In this document: in pieces, positions 26,967 through 36,149 of the stretch
Numbering within the stretch: the stretch's first letter is position 1
Layout: every line of letters begins with the position of its first letter
Assembly: GCA_963546395.1 (NCBI GenBank)
Contig: CAUUMS010000002.1
Location: 124,001 to 188,000 of the forward strand
DNA length: 64,000 bases
Source: Bacteroides_D sp963546395
GTDB lineage: Bacteria > Bacteroidota > Bacteroidia > Bacteroidales > CAJPTX01
Reading direction: 5' to 3'
The notes under the pieces: model-generated
Database searches by the model: none
What the model was told of the DNA's origin: nothing
The model's input: the letters and a program-made list of their open reading frames with translations, nothing else
Translations under genes and position numbers: made by a program

Positions 26967-27677
26967 CTATGACACGAGCGTGCCCACCCGTTCGCCCTGC
27001 ACGATGGCGGCCAGGTTCCCAGCCCGTCGCACATCGAACACCACGGTGGGGATCCCGTTCTCCTGGCACAGGGTGAAGGCCGTCATGTCCATGATGTGAA
27101 GCTTCTGCTCGTAGGCCTCCTGGTAGGTCACCGTGTCGTAGCGGCGAGCCGTGGGATTCTTCTCCGGATCGGCCGTGTACACGCCGTCCACCCGCGTCCC
27201 CTTCAGCAGCGCATCGCACCGCAGCTCGGCAGCACGCAGCGCGGCGGCGGAGTCGGTGGTGAAAAACGGATTGCCAGTGCCCCCCGCCAGTATGGCCACG
27301 TGGCCCGCAGACCAAGCTGCCCGCACGCCCTCCACGCTGTAGGGGGTGGCGATGGGCATCATTGGGGTCGCCGTGAACACCTCGCTGTTCACCCCGGCCT
27401 GCTGCAAGGCTTGCGATACGGCCAGGGAGTTAATCACCGTGGCGAGCATACCCATCTGGTCGCCCTTCACCCGGTCGCCACCCTGGGCCACGCCCTGCAT
27501 GCCGCGAAAGATGTTGCCTCCCCCCAGCACCAGAGCCACCTGGGCCCCTAGCTGGGTGGCCGAGGCGATCTCAGCGGCGTAGTGCCCTAGGGCTGCGGCT
27601 CCGAGGCCGAAGCCACGCTCGTCGGCAAGCGACTCCCCGCTCAGCTTGAGCAGCACCCGTTTGTACAACACCCCCAT
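26967..27677 (-). CDS. pyrH: UMP kinase
   Basis: PyrH phosphorylates UMP to UDP in pyrimidine synthesis. The 236-residue protein belongs to the amino-acid-kinase fold: KRVLLKLSGESL at residues 6-17, VLGGGNIFRG, GDQMGMLATVINSLA, AGGTGNPFFTTDSAAALRA and KGTRVDGVYTADP are all present. The ATG at 27677 is preferred to the GTG three codons earlier. A TACCTTTG box at 27703-27710 lies just upstream. It is divergent from the rimP operon. Confidence 0.97.
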   Translation of the reverse strand: MGVLYKRVLLKLSGESLADERGFGLGAAALGHYAAEIASATQLGAQVALVLGGGNIFRGMQGVAQGGDRVKGDQMGMLATVINSLAVSQALQQAGVNSEVFTATPMMPIATPYSVEGVRAAWSAGHVAILAGGTGNPFFTTDSAAALRAAELRCDALLKGTRVDGVYTADPEKNPTARRYDTVTYQEAYEQKLHIMDMTAFTLCQENGIPTVVFDVRRAGNLAAIVQGERVGTLVS

Positions 27678-27702
27678 GATAACCACGCTGTAGTCTAGTG
27701 CG

Positions 27703-27710
27703 CAAAGGTA
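27703..27710 (-). promoter_or_regulatory. -7 box of pyrH-frr
   Basis: On the minus strand this reads TACCTTTG. The expected start of transcription near 27696 gives a leader of about 19 bases. Confidence 0.5.
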
Positions 27711-27858
27711 ACCCTAATTCTCCACATGGGCTGGCGTGCGATCAAGGCGTGATTCTGGTGGCGAGTTGGTAGCCTATCAGCTGTGGGATCTGCGCTTGGG
27801 CCTTGCCTGCCGTCCGGCGCAGGGGGGGAGCAGCAAGCGGATCGCTCTGCACCAACGC

Positions 27859-27902
27859 CGTACCAAATCCATATTTCTAGGCCCAAATAGGGACTTGGTG
27901 CG
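27859..27902. repeat. intergenic palindromic repeat, copy 2
   Basis: The second 44-bp copy. GTACCAAATCCATATTT pairs with AAATAGGGACTTGGTGC. It lies in the middle of the 382-base divergent space between pyrH and rimP (27678-28059), between the two promoters. The right-hand flank resembles the inverted left-hand flank of copy 1, which shows the element is longer than its core. Confidence 0.8.
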
Positions 27903-28005
27903 TCGCAGCTACGATGTCGCCACGTTGCGGCTTGCGTCCATCATCGCGCTGCACGCACCCGGAGAGGGGCTTTTGCGCTGCGCCAGACGTTCCGCAAAAT
28001 ATTTG

Positions 28006-28013
28006 TACCTTTG
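28006..28013 (+). promoter_or_regulatory. -7 box of the rimP-nusA-infB operon
   Basis: TACCTTTG matches TAnnTTTG; transcription would begin near 28020, just before the leader hairpin at 28034. Confidence 0.5.
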
Positions 28014-28033
28014 CGCTCAATAGTAGTGTGGGT

Positions 28034-28059
28034 GGGGGGCAAGGATGCCCCCCTTTTTT
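28034..28059 (+). promoter_or_regulatory. terminator-like hairpin in the rimP leader (possible attenuator)
   Basis: GGGGGGCA (28034-28041) and TGCCCCCC (28046-28053) make a perfect 8-bp stem with loop AGGA, followed by six T. This is a complete intrinsic-terminator layout placed between the promoter box and the ATG at 28060. No gene ends here on this strand, so a plain end-of-gene role is unlikely. Attenuation of the operon, which encodes the termination factor NusA, is the inferred role. Confidence 0.6.
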
Positions 28060-28560
28060 ATGCTGAGAATGGCGACAGCGCTTACGGTGGACACGGTGGC
28101 CGCATGGATTGCGGAGTACACGCAGGACGATGATTTCTTCGTCGTCAGCGTGACGCTCCCCGCGCCGGATGCCATCGAGGTGGAGGTCGATCGGGATGCC
28201 GGAATCTCGTCGGACGAGTGCGCGGCGCTCAATCGCCATCTGCTGAGCCACCTGGAGGCGGAGGGGCTCGACGTGTCCGTGACGGTGTCGTCGCCTGGGC
28301 TCACCACGCCAATGCGTTTGCCACGGCAGTTCCGCAAGAATGTGGGGCGCGACGTGGAGGTAGTGCTCCCCGATGGTAGCAAGCTGACCGGGCGGCTCGT
28401 GCGGGCCGATGAGGCGGGGATCAGCGTGTGCTACGAGGCAAAAGAGCGTCTCGAGGGGCGCAAGCGGCCCACCATGGTGTCGCACGAGGCGAGCTGGGCA
28501 TACGGCGAGCTGAAACGGGTAACCCTAATCATTGGGAAACGGTCAAGACGTGATGAATAA
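28060..28560 (+). CDS. rimP: ribosome maturation factor RimP
   Basis: RimP helps assemble the 30S subunit. The protein (166 residues from 28060, or 163 from 28069) carries EVEVDRDAGISSDECAALNRHL, then VTVSSPGLTTPMRLPRQFRKNVGRDVEV, the family's central block, and a C-terminal SH3-like domain. ATG 28045 lies inside the leader hairpin and is rejected; 28060 or 28069 are the realistic starts. nusA begins eight bases before the rimP stop, so the two are translationally coupled. Confidence 0.93.
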   Translation: MLRMATALTVDTVAAWIAEYTQDDDFFVVSVTLPAPDAIEVEVDRDAGISSDECAALNRHLLSHLEAEGLDVSVTVSSPGLTTPMRLPRQFRKNVGRDVEVVLPDGSKLTGRLVRADEAGISVCYEAKERLEGRKRPTMVSHEASWAYGELKRVTLIIGKRSRRDE

Positions 28561-29836
28561 GCAGGATTTGATACAGACGTTCTCCGAGTTCAAGGAACTT
28601 AAAAATATCGACAGGCCCACGATGGCGGGGATCCTCGAGGAGGTCTTCCGCACCGTGCTGGTGAAGAACTACGGGGCGGACGACAACTTCGACATCATCG
28701 TCAATATCGAGAAGGGGGATTTCGAAATCTGGCGTATCCTGGAGGTGGTGCCCGATGGCGAGGTCAAGGATGAGAATCGCCAGATCAGCCTCAGCGATAC
28801 CGTGGCGCGGCAGAAGGCCGAGCTCCGCAAGGATCCGTCGAAGAAGAAGGAGATCGAGGAGTTTGAGGTGGGGGAGGAGTTCACCGAGGAGGTGAAGTTC
28901 GAGGAGTTCGCCCGACGCAACATCCTGGCCATACGCCAGAACCTGACGGCGCGGATTGCGGATCTGGAGAAGAACAATCTGTTCAACCGGTTCGCCGATA
29001 GGATCGGCACGCTCATCTCGGCGGAGATCCACCAGGTGCGCCGCCGGGAGGTGATCCTGCTGGACAATGAGGGCCACGAGCTGATTCTCCCGAAGCAGGA
29101 GCAGATTCCATCCGACTTTTTCCGCAAGGGTGACACGGTGCGCGCCGTGATCGACCGGGTGGAGATGGGCAACAGCTCTCCGCTCATCTTCCTGTCGCGC
29201 ACATCGCCGCGCTTCCTGGAGTGTCTCATGGAGCTGGAGGTGCCCGAGATCTTCGATGGTCTCATCACCATCAAGAAGGTGGTGCGCATCCCTGGCGAGC
29301 GGGCCAAGGTGGCCGTGGAATCGTACGATGACCGCATCGACCCCGTAGGTGCCTGCGTGGGCGTGAAGGGGAGCCGCATCCACGGGATCGGGCGTGAGCT
29401 GCGCAACGAGAACATCGACGTGATCCCGTACACGAGCAACGTGTCGCTGCTCATCACTAGGGCGCTGAGCCCGGCGCACATCACGTCGCTGACGGTGAAC
29501 GAGGAGCGCAAGCAGGCCGATGCCTTCCTGCAACGCAGCGAGGTGTCGCTGGCCATCGGTAAGGGCGGCTACAACATCCGCCTGGCGAGCCAGCTGACGG
29601 GCTACAAGATCGATGTGTTCTGCGATTCCGAGGGCGACATGGAGGATGACGATGTGCTCTTGGAGGAATTCTCCAATGAGATCGAGTCGTGGATTATCGA
29701 TTCGCTGAAGCGTATCGGTTGCACGACGGCGCGCAATGTGCTGGATCTTCAGCCTGAGGAGATCGTGCAGCGGGCTGATTTGGAGGAAGAGACCGTGGCG
29801 GAGCTCCTCGAGGTGCTGCGCCGTGAGCTGGAGTAG
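28553..29836 (+). CDS. nusA: transcription termination/antitermination factor NusA
   Basis: NusA binds RNA polymerase and modulates pausing, termination and antitermination. The 427-residue protein shows the N-terminal polymerase-binding domain (residues 1-130), an S1 domain (about 135-200), KH1 with VGVKGSRIHGI near residues 272-282, and KH2 with AIGKGGYNIRLA near residues 338-349. The C-terminal acidic repeats of E. coli are replaced by a single short helical domain. The start overlaps rimP; infB follows 48 bases later. Its presence in this operon is the basis for suspecting autoregulation by the leader hairpin. Confidence 0.97.
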   Translation: MNKQDLIQTFSEFKELKNIDRPTMAGILEEVFRTVLVKNYGADDNFDIIVNIEKGDFEIWRILEVVPDGEVKDENRQISLSDTVARQKAELRKDPSKKKEIEEFEVGEEFTEEVKFEEFARRNILAIRQNLTARIADLEKNNLFNRFADRIGTLISAEIHQVRRREVILLDNEGHELILPKQEQIPSDFFRKGDTVRAVIDRVEMGNSSPLIFLSRTSPRFLECLMELEVPEIFDGLITIKKVVRIPGERAKVAVESYDDRIDPVGACVGVKGSRIHGIGRELRNENIDVIPYTSNVSLLITRALSPAHITSLTVNEERKQADAFLQRSEVSLAIGKGGYNIRLASQLTGYKIDVFCDSEGDMEDDDVLLEEFSNEIESWIIDSLKRIGCTTARNVLDLQPEEIVQRADLEEETVAELLEVLRRELE

Positions 29837-29884
29837 GAGTTGGCGGGGGAGGTGAGTCTAAGTAAAGGGTTTTTGAGGGCTGGT

Positions 29885-32800
29885 ATGGCAAAACAACGCA
29901 TAGGTAAGCTGGCGCGGGATCTGAAAGTGGGGGTGGCATCCATTGTGGATTTCCTACGTGGTAAGGGTGTGGACGTGGAGGGGGCGAATGCCACGATTGA
30001 CGATGAGGCCATCGATCTCATACAGAAAGAGTTCGGCCCGCTGGATGTGAAGCCTAAGGGGACGCAGGCCGCGCCGCCGTCTGAGCCGACTCCCATTCAG
30101 TCGGTGGGCGACGCAATAGGCGTGGAGCAGGAGCAACCGGCCCCAGCCCCGCAGGTGGAGGTGCCAGTAGCAGAGGTAGAGGCAGAGAAGCCTGAGATCA
30201 GCCTCAAGGTGAAGGGGAAGATAGGGCTACCGAGTATGCCAGCTCCCGCGGCACCCGCTCCTGAGCCCCCAGCCCCGGAGGTGCACGAACCGGAGAGTGT
30301 GGAGACAGCCCCAGCCCCAGAGCCTGAGCCCGTGGCGGTGGAACCTCAGCCTCCCGTCGAGGAAGTGGTGGCACCCCCTGCGCCGCAGGTGGAAGAGCCA
30401 GAGCCCCCGGTGGAAGCTCCCGCTGAGGTGGCACCGGTGAAGGAGCCCGTAGTGGCTGAGGAGCCAAAGCCCGAACCGGCACCCGAGCCCGAGGAGGTGC
30501 GCGCAAGGCCAGGACTAAAGGTGGTGGGGCATATCGACCTCGAGGCGCAGCGTAAGCCGAAACGTGCAAGGAGCGCACAGCCTGCCCCTGCGCCATCGGC
30601 GAGTGCACCATCGCCCCGAGTGGAGGAGCCAAAGCCGGCAGAGGCACCGGCTGCAGAGGCGAAGTCTGAGCCAGAAGTTCAGGCCAAGCCGGAGCAGCCG
30701 CAGGGTGAGGTGATATTCCGCTCGGAGGTAGAGAAGCTCTCTGGCCCGACGGTAGTGGGGCGCATCGATCTGGATACGCTCAACGATCGCACGCGGCGGA
30801 GGGTACCCGAAGCCAGCGCCACGCCTGGAGGTGGGGTGCAGAAGCGTCGTCGTCGTAAGCTCGTGGGCTCGAGTGATGGCTCGGTGCGTCCACCGGCTGC
30901 CGCGGGTGGCGGCACTGGGGGTGGAGCAGCTGCCGCCGCTGACAAGAAGCGCGGGAAGGTGACCAAGAAGGCCCCGGCGCACGCAGAGATCTCCATGGAG
31001 GACGTGGAGGAGAAGATAAAGGAGACACGGGCTCGCATCGTCTCGAAGCGCAGCGGTGCGCTCTCCAAGGGGGCTAAGTACCGCAAGGAGAAGCGTAGCA
31101 TCATGGAGGCTCGCCGCGGCGAGGAGATGGAGCGGACGGCGCAAGAGCGTCAGGTGCTGCGTATCAGCGAATTCGTGTCGGTGAATGAGCTCGCGGGCAT
31201 GATGGAGGTTCCTGTTACGGCCGTCATCGAGACGTGCATGAACATGGGCCTCATGGTATCGATCAACCAGCGTCTGGATGCCGAGTCGCTGGCCCTGGTT
31301 GCCGATGAGTTCGGGTTCAAGATCGAGTTCATCAGCACAGAGATTGGCGGCGATCGGGAGGTGGAGGATCTTCCCGAGGATCTGGTGCCAAGGCCACCAA
31401 TCTTCACGGTGCTAGGGCACGTGGATCATGGTAAGACCACGCTGTGCGATACCATTCGTAAGTCGAATGTCACGGCGGGAGAGAAGGGGGGTATCACCCA
31501 GCACCTTGGGGCCTACTCGCTGACGCTGCCCAACGGCCGTCGTCTCACGCTGATAGACACCCCAGGGCACGAGGCTTTCACGGCCATGCGTGCGCGCGGG
31601 GCGAAGCTGACGGACGTGGCAATCATTGTGGTGTCGGCTGAGGATGGGCTCATGCCCCAGACCATGGAGGCCATCAATCACGCTAGCGTGACGGGGGCTC
31701 GCCTGGTGTTTGCCATCAACAAGGTGGATAGCCCCAAGGCGAATCCGGAGAAGGTGAAAGAGGAGCTGGCCAATCATAACTACCTCGTGGAGGAGTGGGG
31801 TGGTAAGTTCCAGAGCCAGGATATTTCGGCGAAGTACAACAAGAACGTCGATCTGCTGCTGGAGAAGGTGCTGCTGGAGGCCGACGTGATGGATCTGAAG
31901 GCGAATCCCAACCGCAAGGCTGAGTGCACGGTGATAGAGTCGACCATCGACAAGGGTCGTGGGCACTGCGCCAACGTGCTCGTGCGCACGGGTACGCTCC
32001 GCAAGGGGGCACCCATCGTGTCGGGGGCCTATTTCGGCCGTGTGAAGGCGCTCTACGACGACCGGGGCGAGGAGGTGAAGGAGGCTGGGCCGTCGATGCC
32101 CGTGATGGTGGTAGGGCTCAATGGGGCCCCGCAGGCCGGCGACTCGCTGGTGATGATGGACACCGATAAGGAGGCCCGCACCGCGGCCATGCAGATCGGG
32201 CGTATACGCCGCATGCAGGAGATGCGGGCGCGCAAGCATATCACGCTCGATGAGATCGGCCGACGCATTGCCATCGGTAGCTTCCAGGAGCTTAACATCA
32301 TCGTTAAGGGTGACGTGGATGGGTCGGTAGAGGCTCTGAGCGATTCGCTGATCCAGCTCTCAACGGATGAGATCCAGGTGAACGTGGTGCATCGTGGCGT
32401 GGGGCAGATCACGGAGTCGGATGTAACGTTGGCCACGTCGTCGAATGCGGTCATCGTGGGTTTCCAGGTGCGCCCATCCATCGGTGCGCGCCGCCTGGCT
32501 GAGAATGAGCAGATCGATATCCGCCTCTACTCCATCATCTACGATGCCATCGAGGAGATCAAGAGCGCCATGGAGGGCATGTTGATGCCCGAGGTGAAGG
32601 AGGAGATTGTGGGTACTGCCGAGGTGATGGAGACCTTCCACATCTCGAAGGTGGGTACCATTGCGGGTAGTATGGTGCGCGAGGGGCGCATCAGCAAGGG
32701 CTGCAAGGTGCGCATCATCCGCGAGGGGATTGTGGTGTACACGAGCGAGCTCTCTAGCCTGCGCCGTTTCAAGGATGAGGTGAAGGAGGTGACGGTGGGA

Positions 32801-32896
32801 ATGGACTGCGGGATCGGGGTGAAGGGGTACAATGATATCAAGGTGGGCGACTTCCTAGAGGCCTTCAAGGAGACCGAGGTGAAGCGCACGCTGTAA
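29885..32896 (+). CDS. infB: translation initiation factor IF-2
   Basis: IF-2 is the GTPase that brings initiator tRNA to the 30S subunit. The 1,003-residue protein starts with MAKQRIGKLARDL, the IF2 N-terminal helix bundle, then has a long Pro/Glu/Ala/Val-rich linker (about residues 65-300), a basic helix region, and the GTPase domain with GHVDHGKTT at 511-519, DTPGHEAF and NKVD. Domains II, III and IV follow to the end. The frame is open upstream to 29840, but ATG 29885 matches the family N-terminus. The linker is longer than in E. coli, as is common in Bacteroidota. Confidence 0.97.
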   Translation: MAKQRIGKLARDLKVGVASIVDFLRGKGVDVEGANATIDDEAIDLIQKEFGPLDVKPKGTQAAPPSEPTPIQSVGDAIGVEQEQPAPAPQVEVPVAEVEAEKPEISLKVKGKIGLPSMPAPAAPAPEPPAPEVHEPESVETAPAPEPEPVAVEPQPPVEEVVAPPAPQVEEPEPPVEAPAEVAPVKEPVVAEEPKPEPAPEPEEVRARPGLKVVGHIDLEAQRKPKRARSAQPAPAPSASAPSPRVEEPKPAEAPAAEAKSEPEVQAKPEQPQGEVIFRSEVEKLSGPTVVGRIDLDTLNDRTRRRVPEASATPGGGVQKRRRRKLVGSSDGSVRPPAAAGGGTGGGAAAAADKKRGKVTKKAPAHAEISMEDVEEKIKETRARIVSKRSGALSKGAKYRKEKRSIMEARRGEEMERTAQERQVLRISEFVSVNELAGMMEVPVTAVIETCMNMGLMVSINQRLDAESLALVADEFGFKIEFISTEIGGDREVEDLPEDLVPRPPIFTVLGHVDHGKTTLCDTIRKSNVTAGEKGGITQHLGAYSLTLPNGRRLTLIDTPGHEAFTAMRARGAKLTDVAIIVVSAEDGLMPQTMEAINHASVTGARLVFAINKVDSPKANPEKVKEELANHNYLVEEWGGKFQSQDISAKYNKNVDLLLEKVLLEADVMDLKANPNRKAECTVIESTIDKGRGHCANVLVRTGTLRKGAPIVSGAYFGRVKALYDDRGEEVKEAGPSMPVMVVGLNGAPQAGDSLVMMDTDKEARTAAMQIGRIRRMQEMRARKHITLDEIGRRIAIGSFQELNIIVKGDVDGSVEALSDSLIQLSTDEIQVNVVHRGVGQITESDVTLATSSNAVIVGFQVRPSIGARRLAENEQIDIRLYSIIYDAIEEIKSAMEGMLMPEVKEEIVGTAEVMETFHISKVGTIAGSMVREGRISKGCKVRIIREGIVVYTSELSSLRRFKDEVKEVTVGMDCGIGVKGYNDIKVGDFLEAFKETEVKRTL

Positions 32897-32923
32897 CAAT
32901 GTGTGAGTGGGAGTTACGAGGCC

Positions 32924-34294
32924 ATGAAACAGGAAGCGCTACACGCCATCTCGCCGATCGACGGGCGGTACTCTGAGAAGACGGAAGCCTACGCGGCGTA
33001 TTTCTCGGAATTTGCCCTGATGCGCTACCGGCTCATGGTGGAGGTGGAGTACTTTATCGCGCTCTGCGAGCTACCTCTGCCGCAGCTGGAGTCGCTGGAC
33101 GGAGCTGTGTTTGCCGATTTGCGGTCGCTCTACTTGGACTTTGACGATGAGAGTGCCAAGCTCATTAAGGCCATCGAGCGGCAAACGAATCACGACGTGA
33201 AGGCGGTGGAGTATTTCCTCCGGGAGAGGCTGGAGGAGATGGGGCTGTCGGCCTACGGGGAATTTGTGCACTTCGGGCTCACGAGCCAGGATATCAACAA
33301 CACGGCGTTCCCGTTCATGCTCCGTGATGCGTCGAACGACCTGTATTACCCGCAGCTGGCGCAGCTGATCGATAAGCTGAAGTCGTGCGCCGAGGGGTGG
33401 GCTGAGATCCCGATGCTGGCCCACACGCATGGGCAACCGGCCTCGCCGACGCGCCTGGGGAAGGAGATGCTGGTGTTTGTGTCGCGCCTCACGACGCAGG
33501 TCAATCTGCTGCGCAGGATCCCGATGGCTGCCAAATTCGGTGGGGCCGTGGGCAATTTCAACGCCCACCACGTGGCTTACCCCGATATTGACTGGGTGGC
33601 TTTCGCCGATAGATTTGTGAATGACAAGCTGGGGCTGCAACGGTCTCCTATGACCACGCAGATTGACAATTACGATAACCTGGCCGCCATTTTCGATGCG
33701 ATGCGGCGAGTGAACACAATCCTGATTGACTTCTGTCGGGATGTGTGGGCCTACATTGCGATGGATTACTTCCGCCAGGCGGTGGTGCCCGGGGAGGTGG
33801 GTTCGTCGACGATGCCGCACAAGGTCAACCCGATTGACTTTGAGAATGCAGAAGGGAATCTGGGCATTGCCAACGTCATCTTTGCCCACCTGGCGGAGAA
33901 GCTCCCGGTGAGCCGCTTGCAGCGCGATTTGACGGATAGCACGGTGATACGCAACATCGGTGTTCCGTTGGCCCACACGGCCATTGCGATGCAGTCTATC
34001 ATGAAGGGGCTCTCGCGGATCTCGGTGCACCGGGAGGTGATTTTGGCGGACCTGGAGTCGCACTGGGTGGTGGTGGCCGAGGGGATACAGACGATCCTCC
34101 GCCGTGAGGGCTACCCCGAGGCTTATGAGCTGCTGAAGGGGCTGACGAGGACGGAGCACCCGCCACGCCGCCAGGAGTTCGAGGAGTTCATCGAGGGGCT
34201 CGATGTTCGCCCTGAGGTGAAGCGGGAGCTGCTGGCCATCACGCCATTCAACTACACGGGGATCTGCCCGAGCCACTGGCCGCCCGAGGCGTGA
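32924..34294 (+). CDS. purB: adenylosuccinate lyase
   Basis: PurB acts twice in purine synthesis, splitting SAICAR and adenylosuccinate with release of fumarate. The 456-residue protein opens with LHAISPIDGRYSEKT and has HTHGQPASPTRLGKE (general acid/base His) and GSSTMPHKVNPIDFENAEGN, the fumarase/lyase superfamily signature loop. It is of the E. coli PurB type. ATG 32924 is chosen; a GTG at 32903 is the alternative. The stop TGA overlaps the ATG of the next gene (TGATG). Confidence 0.97.
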   Translation: MKQEALHAISPIDGRYSEKTEAYAAYFSEFALMRYRLMVEVEYFIALCELPLPQLESLDGAVFADLRSLYLDFDDESAKLIKAIERQTNHDVKAVEYFLRERLEEMGLSAYGEFVHFGLTSQDINNTAFPFMLRDASNDLYYPQLAQLIDKLKSCAEGWAEIPMLAHTHGQPASPTRLGKEMLVFVSRLTTQVNLLRRIPMAAKFGGAVGNFNAHHVAYPDIDWVAFADRFVNDKLGLQRSPMTTQIDNYDNLAAIFDAMRRVNTILIDFCRDVWAYIAMDYFRQAVVPGEVGSSTMPHKVNPIDFENAEGNLGIANVIFAHLAEKLPVSRLQRDLTDSTVIRNIGVPLAHTAIAMQSIMKGLSRISVHREVILADLESHWVVVAEGIQTILRREGYPEAYELLKGLTRTEHPPRRQEFEEFIEGLDVRPEVKRELLAITPFNYTGICPSHWPPEA

Positions 34295-36108
34295 TGCGCA
34301 ACATTCTAAAGGTCTTCCGATTCCTGTTGCCCTACAAGTGGAGGGCCGTGGCCAACGTGGTGTGCAATGTGCTGGCCGCGTTCTTCTCGCTCTTTTCGCT
34401 CAGCCTGCTGATCCCATTCCTGGGCGTGCTTTTCGGCACGATGCCGCTGGTGGAGGTGCGCCCCGAGTTCTCTGTTTCCGTGAGCGCGGTGCGCGACACG
34501 GTGTACTATTTCATCAGCCAGCTGATAACGACGCAGGGGCGGGATGTAGCCCTGCTGTGCGTGATAGCCTTTGTGGTGCTCAACTCGCTGCTCAAGAACC
34601 TTTTTGCCTACCTCGCCCTCTGGTACTTAGCCCCTATTCGCAATGGGGTGGTGCAGGATGTGCGGAATGCTCTCTATGGTAAGGTACTAGCGTTGCCCCT
34701 GGGCTACTACTCGGAGGAGCGCAAGGGCGACATCATGAGCAAGATGACATTCGATGTGAGTGAGATCGAGGTCTCTATCATCCGCTCGCTGGAGATGGTG
34801 TTCCGTGATCCGGTCATCATCATCGTCCATCTGGTGGGGCTGCTCGTCATCAGCCCCTGGCTCACGCTCTTTGTGCTGGTGCTCCTCCCCATATCGGGCT
34901 GGATTATCGGGCGTATAGGTAAGAATCTACGGGCCAAGTCGTCTGTGAGCCAGCAACGCCTGGGCAATCTGCTCACGATGATCGAGGAGACGCTGGGGGG
35001 GCTCCGAGTGATAAAGGCTTTCAACGCCGAGAGGAAATGCGAGGATCGCTTTAATCGGGAGAACCAGGTATATACGCATCTGATGGTGCGGATCAACCGT
35101 CGCCGTGACCTCGCCAGCCCGCTGAGCGAGTTCCTGGGCACCATGGTCATGGGCATTGTGCTATGGTTCGGCGGTCGCCTGGTGCTGGGTAGTAGCGCAC
35201 TGGCCCCCGAGGCACTGATCGGCTTCATGGGCCTCTTTTACATGATCCTGAATCCGGCCAAATCGTTCTCCTCCGCCTATTTCAACATCCTGAAGGGCCT
35301 CGCCAGCGCAGAGCGGGTGGACACCATTTTGACTGCGGTAAACCCGATTTTTTCACCCGAGAGCCCATTGCCTGCACCGGATTTTCACGGGAGCATTGAG
35401 TACCGGAATGTGCGGTTTGGGTACGACGATCGGGATGTGCTGCGCGGGGTGAATGTCACCATCGCAAAGGGGATGACCGTGGCCCTGGTGGGGCAGTCGG
35501 GCTCGGGTAAGACGACGTTTGTCGACCTCCTACCACGATTCTACGATGTGCAGGGGGGGGAGATCCTGCTCGATGGGCAGGATATTCGCCGTTACCGGGT
35601 GAGTGAGTTGCGGGCCCTGATGGGGAACGTGAATCAGGATCCGATTCTTTTCAATGACACGTTCTACAATAACATTGCCTTTGGGGTTGAGGGTGCCACG
35701 CTGGAGCAGGTGCAGCAGGCTGCGCGCATTGCCAATGCCCATGACTTCATCATGGCGACCCCCGATGGTTACGAGACGCTGATTGGGGATCGGGGGAGCC
35801 GCCTGTCTGGGGGCCAGCGGCAGCGATTGAGTATTGCCCGGGCGATTTTGAAGAACCCCCCCATCATGATTCTGGACGAGGCCACATCGGCCCTGGATAC
35901 GGAGTCGGAGCGGTTGGTGCAGGATGCGCTGGACAATCTGATGAAGAATCGTACCTCCATAGTGATTGCCCACCGACTCTCGACCATTAAGAATGCAGAC
36001 ATGATCTGCGTGATGCAGCAGGGAGAGATAGTGGAGATGGGCCGGCACGATGAGCTGTTGGCCCAGGGCGGCGTTTATGAGAAGTTGTACCGCATGCAGG
36101 CCTGGTAG
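34294..36108 (+). CDS. ABC transporter, fused membrane/ATPase (MsbA-like lipid exporter)
   Basis: A 604-residue half-transporter expected to work as a homodimer in the inner membrane. Six membrane helices fill about residues 15-310. The ATPase domain has GQSGSGKTT (Walker A, about residues 397-405), LSGGQRQRLSIARA (signature) and MILDEATSALDTES (Walker B), then the H-loop IAHRLST. The sequence resembles MsbA-type exporters that flip lipid A core or other lipids, but drug or peptide export cannot be excluded. It starts inside the purB stop codon, so it is co-translated with purB. Confidence 0.85.
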   Translation: MRNILKVFRFLLPYKWRAVANVVCNVLAAFFSLFSLSLLIPFLGVLFGTMPLVEVRPEFSVSVSAVRDTVYYFISQLITTQGRDVALLCVIAFVVLNSLLKNLFAYLALWYLAPIRNGVVQDVRNALYGKVLALPLGYYSEERKGDIMSKMTFDVSEIEVSIIRSLEMVFRDPVIIIVHLVGLLVISPWLTLFVLVLLPISGWIIGRIGKNLRAKSSVSQQRLGNLLTMIEETLGGLRVIKAFNAERKCEDRFNRENQVYTHLMVRINRRRDLASPLSEFLGTMVMGIVLWFGGRLVLGSSALAPEALIGFMGLFYMILNPAKSFSSAYFNILKGLASAERVDTILTAVNPIFSPESPLPAPDFHGSIEYRNVRFGYDDRDVLRGVNVTIAKGMTVALVGQSGSGKTTFVDLLPRFYDVQGGEILLDGQDIRRYRVSELRALMGNVNQDPILFNDTFYNNIAFGVEGATLEQVQQAARIANAHDFIMATPDGYETLIGDRGSRLSGGQRQRLSIARAILKNPPIMILDEATSALDTESERLVQDALDNLMKNRTSIVIAHRLSTIKNADMICVMQQGEIVEMGRHDELLAQGGVYEKLYRMQAW

Positions 36109-36149
36109 CCTCACGGCTAGGGGCATGGGTGGTCAGACGACTGTAGGGT

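Noticed and set aside
2954..28532. GTAACCCTAATCATT found both upstream of ferredoxin and in the end of rimP
   Set aside because: A single 15-base match is expected by chance in 64 kb, and one copy is coding.
33071..34276. 401-codon frame antisense to purB
   Set aside because: purB is unmistakable on the other strand; the antisense product is His/Arg-rich nonsense.
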